Source of the DNA: Xiphophorus maculatus
Lineage: Eukaryota; Chordata; Actinopteri; Cyprinodontiformes; Poeciliidae
Reading direction: 5' to 3'
Assembly (NCBI RefSeq): GCF_002775205.1
Contig: NC_036447.1
Span: 6,312,501-6,376,500, forward strand
Length of the DNA: 64,000 nt
Below are positions 61,168-64,000 of the stretch, piece after piece. The notes beneath the pieces were generated by a model, which saw nothing but the letters and a program-made list of their open reading frames with translations, searched no databases and was not told the DNA's origin. Numbering within the stretch: the first letter of the stretch is position 1; each line of letters begins with the position of its first letter. Position numbers and translations under genes: made by a program.

Positions 61168-63225
61168 AGGAAGGGAGACTCGCCTGCAGGGCGATATGCA
61201 CTCAGAGGTGGGATTTAAAGCGTTATGTTGAGGGTTTTCTGAAAACTAAATGTATATTTCTTTATATATACAAATTTTAATTTCCTATAAAGCAATCAGC
61301 AAATAGAAAATAACATCAGAACAACAGAGCTTGCGAATAAAGCCGAGGTCTCATTTGACATAAACTGTGGGTTTGTCTCTGTGTCTGGTGCATTTTTAGT
61401 TAAAACAATCTTCTTTATTCAGTGAAGTTAGTCACAGTGAGCAGAGGGTCCAGAAATTTCACTCAAGTAAGACTAGCAATGCTTCACAATTATATTTCTC
61501 AACTAAAACGTCAAAATATGGTGCAATAAAACTCCTCCTACAAGTAATTTGTTTCCAAAAAGTCTCTGAAGTAACATTTACTTACGATACTTAAAAATGT
61601 TAGTTTCATAAATTTTGTACTTAAAAGTTGGATTTGGAAAAGTGTTATTTTGTAATTATGTATTTTTTTCCCCCCAGTCTACTCATTAAATACCCATTTT
61701 TTTTGTCTGATATTTATTTAAAAATAAATAAATTATACATTTAGGTATGATGCTAATTAGATCCATTAGGCAGTTAGGGTTCTTTTTTATCAAACCCAAT
61801 ATGTCGATTATTTTACTAATGTTATTTTTCAAACACGACTTTGAAACCAAATCAAGATGTTTTCAAATCAGGCTTTTTCATCATTAGTGATTTAAAAACA
61901 CATAATAAATGTGAAATTTCTGTGCCACACAGCCCCATAAACTCCCATTTCCTTTTTCACAATATGAAAAGCAGTGTTATAAATCGAGATCATAACTGCT
62001 GACTGATAATCTCCACAAGAAAAGTCATTGCTAAGTCTGTATCCAAGGAAATTACATGAGTAATAGAAAGTTGAGTGGAAGGAAAAGTGTGATAGAAAAC
62101 ATTTGTCAAGCAATTCATAACGACAACTAGAAACACTGGACGTATCGTACCTGGGTCAAACAGGACAGGATTGTTGCTCACAGGTCTTAATAAATACTCT
62201 AAAAATAAAAATGCATTTGTTTCAGATTTTAAGGTTCTGGAGTCTGGAAAGTCTCAGAATCAAGTCAGTGATGATTTGACCTTCTTCCACTGGTCCACTT
62301 GGTTTTATCAAGTTCAAAGTCTACCTGGAAGTATTAGAGTCCTTCTAGATTCCCTCAATCAAAATGAACAGAAATTAATCTATAAAACAATATCTTGAAT
62401 CATTCAATCCTATTCTTTAATTTTTTTATGATTATGGCTAAGAGATAAAAACTTAAAGAAAAATGGAATATTAAATTAGATTGATAAAAACATTTCAAGA
62501 AAAACATCAGCCTTCTGAAAAGTATGTTTACTTCTATCCACTCTGCGATGCATGGAAGTGATGCTCCTGTGGTTCTGTTCCCAGCAGTGTGGATCCTTTA
62601 CTTCTGCACTTTTCCTCCAGATTGTGGAAACAAAGATTTTGGACCACTAAGCATCAGTCCAGTCCCGTTTCTCCAAGTGTTTCTTGATGCGCCGACTCAA
62701 GTCTCAGTCAACTCCTAGTGAAGCTCACGCAAACTCTTGCTGGTAAATTTTTTCCTTGCACTCAACCTTCTGTAAATATGAGTTTCGCTTTCTAAAACAG
62801 ACAAAAATATTGTCATTTTCCACAACATTTACTTGTTTTGGATACCTGCAAAAAATTGAGAAATTAGTTCAACTTTTTAGATTCATTTTCTAAAATTAAC
62901 TAAACCGTTTTATGATTTTCTAATTGGGAACTGATCTACAATTGATCAGACTAGACCAGTTCTCCCACACTCAGGTTGCCCAACTTCCAAAGCAAGTTGC
63001 CACAGGATGTAATAAGCTTCTTGACAGTTGCTTGGATTATTTTTTTATAATATTTACGGTAGTTTACAAAAACAACCAGCTCATTCACCAATGGACCAAA
63101 ATGGTTGATAATCTAATTCTAAACGCATCTCTGGGGTTGCGGGTGAATTCCTTAAAGAGTTTTATCACCTATTATGGATCCCAACTGTTGCTTTAACAAA
63201 TAAAACTTATTTTAGGATGGAAAGA
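61168..63225. other. Intergenic right flank
   Basis: No gene recognised. An ACTCAAGTAAGACTAGC-type repeat lies at about 61.32-61.64 kb. At 61,741-61,765 a GGTATGATGCTAATTAGAT phrase repeats one from 52.95 kb. Stretches at 62.28-62.40, 62.52-62.73 and 62.92-63.18 kb are less AT-rich but give only short, unrecognised open frames. Confidence 0.45.
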
Positions 63226-63229
63226 GTCT

Positions 63230-63852
63230 TAGTAGCTGCATTTCCATTAACCTTATAATTGCACAAATTGCATATTAGGAAAATATATCTGCTTAATGGA
63301 CACACGACAATTTAGAACAAAAACTAATGCTTTCGCTACATTTTTGCGTTAGGATGAGGTGGAATTTCAGCCGTCTCAAAATTAGTTTATTTCTCAAAAC
63401 TGCAGTGGAAGCATTTTTTTCACATAGCAAGTCAGATGATCAACAACCGGCGTCATTATTGGCGGAAATGACGAAGAAAACGTCAAGGAGTGGTCAGAAG
63501 AGGATGGCGCAGCATGTTTTTTAATGACTTATTGCGTGAATAAACTTGTGATTCACACTCAGGTGTGATTTTAATTGCGTTTCTTATTTAATGGAAAGTT
63601 TTTTTGCATCACACGAGTCATGTGATCAACATTTAGACGTTACTACTGGCGGAAACGACGAAGAAAACGACAGGAGGTGGTCAGAGGAGGATGGCGCAGC
63701 ATGTTTTTTAATGACTTATTGCGTGAACAAACTTGTTCAGGTGTGATTTTAATTGCGTTTCTCATTTAATGGAACAACGCAATTGTGTATTTTTTACATT
63801 AGCGGAATATCGACAAAGTTTTGCACACATTTGTAATGGAAACGCAGCTAAG
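63230..63852. mobile_element. MITE-like element with internal tandem duplication
   Basis: Left end TAGCTGCATTTCCATTAACC and right end TTTGTAATGGAAACGCAGCTA are inverted repeats. Inside, 63,446-63,594 and 63,637-63,773 are tandem copies sharing GGATGGCGCAGCATGTTTTT, TAATGACTTATTGCGTGAA and CAGGTGTGATTTTAATTGCG. A phrase CATCACACGAGTCATGTGATC at 63,608 resembles the GACTCGTG block of the elements at 1 and 37.9 kb. Confidence 0.7.
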
Positions 63853-64000
63853 CAGAAGCTGAATGACGAAAAAAAACACATCAAGTTGGAAATTTTAGAT
63901 AGATATATTTTTTTTTAACAAGTTTGCAGATCCTGCCATGTTGGATACAGTTTATGTTGATTGGAAGTCACCTATTATCTCCACATTAGGGCTTAATATT

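Noticed and set aside
62524-63196. Short open frames at the right flank
   Set aside because: No splice consensus, conserved motif or family resemblance; they are probably chance frames in decayed repeat.

Overview
The window is vertebrate nuclear DNA, almost certainly from a teleost fish. Six vertebrate orthologues can be read. Four have multi-exon coding regions with GT-AG junctions. The non-coding DNA is AT-rich and full of short repeats typical of teleosts: tRNA-derived SINEs, L2-like LINE fragments, hAT, pogo/Tc1 and fold-back MITEs, and simple repeats. No bacterial-type operon, CRISPR array or prophage is present. The species cannot be fixed from the sequence.

Layout. 1-10.7 kb (+): the 3' half of nup133 (13 coding exons, nuclear pore Y-complex), running in from the left edge. 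12.3-17.3 kb (+): ccsap (centriole, cilia and spindle-associated protein), a non-coding first exon plus three coding exons. 17-23 kb: intergenic, with LINE and MITE remains. 32.2-23.2 kb (-): complete cdc6 (11 coding exons, replication licensing ATPase), with a promoter carrying E2F-like, CCAAT and CRE-like sequences. 32.6-34.2 kb: a frameshifted retrotransposon gag remnant. 54.6-35.5 kb (-): wipf2 (WIP-family, WASP-interacting actin regulator), a distant non-coding first exon and seven coding exons in repeat-filled introns. 55.9-56.5 kb (+): mrpl21 (mitochondrial ribosomal protein bL21m) in one uninterrupted reading frame. 61.15-59.5 kb (-): the C6orf120/UPF0669 orthologue, a small secreted protein, with a non-coding first exon. 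61.2-64 kb: repeats only.

The genes do not form a pathway. nup133-ccsap matches a human 1q42 neighbourhood in order and orientation, and wipf2-cdc6 matches human 17q21. mrpl21 (human 11q13) and C6orf120 (human 6q27) come from elsewhere, so the window joins several ancestral blocks. cdc6 is tail-to-tail with ccsap, and wipf2 is head-to-head with mrpl21 across about 1.2 kb.

No new biological system was found. The points most worth a second look are the intronless mrpl21, a 14-bp motif shared by the mrpl21 and C6orf120 start regions, an hAT MITE with a perfect target duplication inside an older repeat whose empty relative lies in a cdc6 intron, a pair of similar segments in two adjacent wipf2 introns, a run of nested palindromes near 40.8-41.1 kb, and the gag remnant with its repeated flanks. 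Exon boundaries were placed by eye from splice consensus, reading frame and recalled family sequences.
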